Below, in pieces: positions 40,553 to 42,243 of a DNA stretch of 42,243 nucleotides. Source of the stretch: Dehalococcoidia bacterium (GTDB taxonomy: Bacteria > Chloroflexota > Dehalococcoidia > UBA2979); assembly GCA_009692705.1 (NCBI GenBank), contig SHYR01000008.1, forward strand, positions 1 through 42,243, in the 5' to 3' direction. The notes beneath the pieces were generated by a model. That model was not told the origin of the DNA. It made no database searches and was given only the letters and a program-made list of their open reading frames with translations. Position 1 is the stretch's first letter. Every line of letters starts with the position of its first letter. The translations under genes and the position numbers were made by a program.

Positions 40553-41398
40553 CTAGGAAGCCCGGTGCTCGCCGTCCGCTCCGGCCGCCGTCTCCCGCTC
40601 GGCCAGCGCCGGTTGCTCGCTCTCCAGGTCGAGCAGTCGGTCCAACTGGCGACGGAGCCGCGCCTCGTCGAGCTCCGGCATCATGCGGCCGTTGGATGCG
40701 AGCGAGACCTCGCCGTGCTCCTCCGAGACGACGATCACCACGGCATCGGTGGACTCGATGACGCCGAGGCCGGCGCGATGCCGCATGCCGTACTCCGACG
40801 GCAGCGGCGATTCCGATAGCGGGAGCGTGCAGCCGGCGGCGACCACCGTGGCTCCACGCACGATCACCGCGCCGTCGTGCAGGGGCGAGTTGGGCGCGAA
40901 GATGCTCTCCAGCAACTTCACGGAGATCTCTCCGCCTGCAGCGTGATGCCCGTATCGATCACCTCCTGTAGCCCGGTCTCGCGTTCCAGCACGATCAGCG
41001 CGCCCGTGCGCTGCCGCGCCAGCCGCATCGCGGCTCGGATCACGCGTTCGTTCGTGTAGCGCTGGCCCTCCTGCCCCAGCACCGAGCGCAGGCCGGTGCG
41101 GCCCACGCGTTCGGTGCGCCCGCCGGATCTCGCGCTGGAAGACGATCGCGATCGCGATCACGATGCCCGCGACCGAGTGGCGCAGGATCCAGCCCAACAC
41201 CTGCAACTCGAGCACCCGGCTGAGCAGGAATGTGGCGATCAGCAGCAGCGCCACGCCGCGCAGCACCGTCATCGCCGTGGTCCCGCGGACCAGCAGCAAC
41301 AGCCAGTAGATCGACAGCGAGATGATCAGCATGTCGAGCACGGCGGCCGCGTTCACGCGCCCCAGCGCGTCGCTCACACCTGTGGGGAGGCCGGGCAC
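40553..41398 (-). pseudogene. cdaA: Diadenylate cyclase CdaA with two compensating frameshifts
   Basis: CdaA makes c-di-AMP. From GTG 41398, three helices are seen (LDMLIISLSIYWLLLLVRG, VLRGVALLLIATFLLS, ILRHSVAGIVIAIAIVFQ), then REIRRA. Near 41115-41120 one extra base shifts the frame; the true DAC sequence GRTGLRSVLGQEGQRYTNER...TGITLQAE lies in the neighbouring frame (track ORF 40918-41106). Near 40925 two extra bases (GAGAGATC for GAGATC) restore the first frame at ISVKLLESIFAPNSPLHDGA. The active-site DGA and MRHRAGLG motifs are intact. The uninterrupted 281-aa ORF therefore contains ~60 nonsense residues in the catalytic domain. Confidence 0.8.
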
Positions 41399-41446
41399 CG
41401 CGATCGCCTTTCCGCGCGGTGCCTGTGTGCGCCTCGCGGCCTCAGC

Positions 41447-42243
41447 CTAGATGGAAGGCCCAGCCAGCACCAGCGACAGCACGGCCTGCTGCACGTGCAG
41501 GCGGTTCTCGGCCTGCTCGAACACCACCGCCCGAGGCGATTCCATCACCTCGTCGGTGATCTCCTGCCCCCGGTGCGCGGGCAGGTCGTGCATCACCAGC
41601 GCGCCGGCTGGTGCGCGCTCAAGCAGCTCCGCGTTGAGCTGGTACGGCCGGAAGATATCGAGCCGTTCCGCGAGGCGGTCTTCGTGGCCCATTGACGCCC
41701 AGACATCGGTGTAGACCGCGCTGGCATCGCGCACAGCCGCCGCGGGATCGTCGAGCTGGCGCACCGTCCCGCCCCCGGCCAGTGCGCGCGCGCGCGCCAG
41801 CACCGGCTCAGGCAGGCCGTAGCCGGGCGGCGAGGCGCACACGAACTGCATGCCGGCGAGCACACTGGCGTAGGCCAGCGAGCGCGCCACGTTGTTGCCT
41901 TCGCCAAGGTACGCGAGCCGCACGCCGCGCAGGTCGCCAAGGCGCTCGCGCAGCGTCAGCAGGTCGGCCAGCGCCTGGCAGGGGTGCTCGTCGTCGCTCA
42001 GCGCGTTGATCACCGGCACGCTCGCCCACCGCGCCAGCTCAACGATGCGCGCGTGCTCGAAGGTGCGCGCGGCGATGCCCTGCACCATCCGCGACAGCAC
42101 CCGCGCCACGTCGCGCACCGGCTCGCGCTCGCCCATGCGCACCTCGTGCCCGGCAAGGTAGATCGCGTGTCCACCGAGGCGCAGCATCGCCATCTCGAAG
42201 GACACGCGGGTGCGCAACGACGGCTTCTCGAAGAGCAGCGCGA
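41447..42243 (-). CDS. argF: Ornithine carbamoyltransferase (partial, N-terminus beyond right edge)
   Basis: The 3' 265 codons of an OTC, which makes citrulline from ornithine and carbamoyl phosphate in arginine synthesis. At the edge the frame continues upstream as ALLFEKPSLRTRVSFEMAML (carbamoyl-phosphate loop S-x-R-T-R), so the 42217 ATG in the track is internal. DDEHPCQALADLLTLRE (HPCQ), GEGNNVARSL and VYTDVWASMGHE follow. The HCLP motif reads HDLPAHRGQEIT, with Asp where the ornithine-binding Cys is expected. Ends QAENRLHVQQAVLSLVL. 48 nt upstream of cdaA on the same strand. Confidence 0.9.
   Translation of the reverse strand, partial: ALLFEKPSLRTRVSFEMAMLRLGGHAIYLAGHEVRMGEREPVRDVARVLSRMVQGIAARTFEHARIVELARWASVPVINALSDDEHPCQALADLLTLRERLGDLRGVRLAYLGEGNNVARSLAYASVLAGMQFVCASPPGYGLPEPVLARARALAGGGTVRQLDDPAAAVRDASAVYTDVWASMGHEDRLAERLDIFRPYQLNAELLERAPAGALVMHDLPAHRGQEITDEVMESPRAVVFEQAENRLHVQQAVLSLVLAGPSI

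Noticed and set aside
1-42243. CRISPR array, prophage or intact insertion sequence
   Set aside because: No regularly spaced repeats, no phage structural genes and no complete transposase were seen; only relics (integrase tail, palindromic scar) are present.

Overview
The window is a GC-rich bacterial chromosome segment with densely packed genes. Many adjacent genes share ATGA or GTGA start/stop overlaps, GTG starts are common, and both tRNA genes encode their CCA end. The housekeeping set points to Chloroflexota, perhaps a Thermomicrobia/Dehalococcoidia-like lineage. That set includes GuaB3, bifunctional RelA/SpoT, a complex I cluster without E/F/G, PlsY with a GSGKTG motif and GpsA with a GTTAWG nucleotide-binding loop. 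This placement is inference from recalled family signatures; there is no rRNA in the window.

Layout. Positions 1-3.3 kb hold the end of a probable pyrD, a small zinc-ribbon membrane protein, tRNA-Pro(TGG), and a chimeric gene whose last ~50 codons are a tyrosine-recombinase C-terminus. A short membrane protein, a membrane-anchored cyclophilin and tRNA-Arg(CCG) follow. From 3.1 to 10 kb there is relA/spoT with a 51-codon YifB/ComM C-terminal mini-gene attached, then hisS, a lower-GC stretch with a broken hypothetical gene, prfA and prmC. From 10 to 17 kb there is a frameshifted membrane protein, guaB3 with a structured leader, a frameshifted accessory gene, then metG-tatD and a PspC/polyprenyl-synthase fusion. 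From 17 to 21 kb the minus strand carries dnaX, recR, a small membrane ORF and recO (DNA replication and recombinational repair), with ybeY upstream. From 21 to 30.5 kb the minus strand carries a complex I operon in the order nuoA-C-D-H-J-K-x-L-M-N, with a good sigma-70-like promoter. From 30.6 to 34 kb there is a small membrane protein, a PHP-domain phosphoesterase, a palindromic scar, and two tandem MFE-2-like SDR dehydrogenases behind a strong promoter. From 34 to 36 kb there is a HEAT-Nudix-GNAT operon. From 36 to 42 kb the minus strand carries argF (cut by the window edge), cdaA, cdaR, der, plsY and gpsA.

Two themes stand out. First, loss and breakage are patchy. Long stretches (relA, hisS, dnaX, the whole nuo operon) are in perfect frame, while cdaA (two compensating shifts) and cdaR (three shifts) are broken next to each other, and three lone lower-GC genes between housekeeping genes are also shifted. 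Second, several scars of past rearrangement can be read directly: the sensor/integrase chimera beside tRNA-Pro, a perfect palindrome flanked by direct repeats at 31.9 kb, a diverged copy of the last nine codons behind the polyprenyl synthase gene, and a complex I cluster from which nuoB and nuoI are cleanly absent.

Many start codons lie only 6-9 nt after an extended -10-like element (TGnTAnnnT), which suggests leaderless mRNAs. I see no CRISPR array, intact transposase, phage structural gene or rRNA. All functional calls come from reading motifs in the translated sequence; no database search was run.
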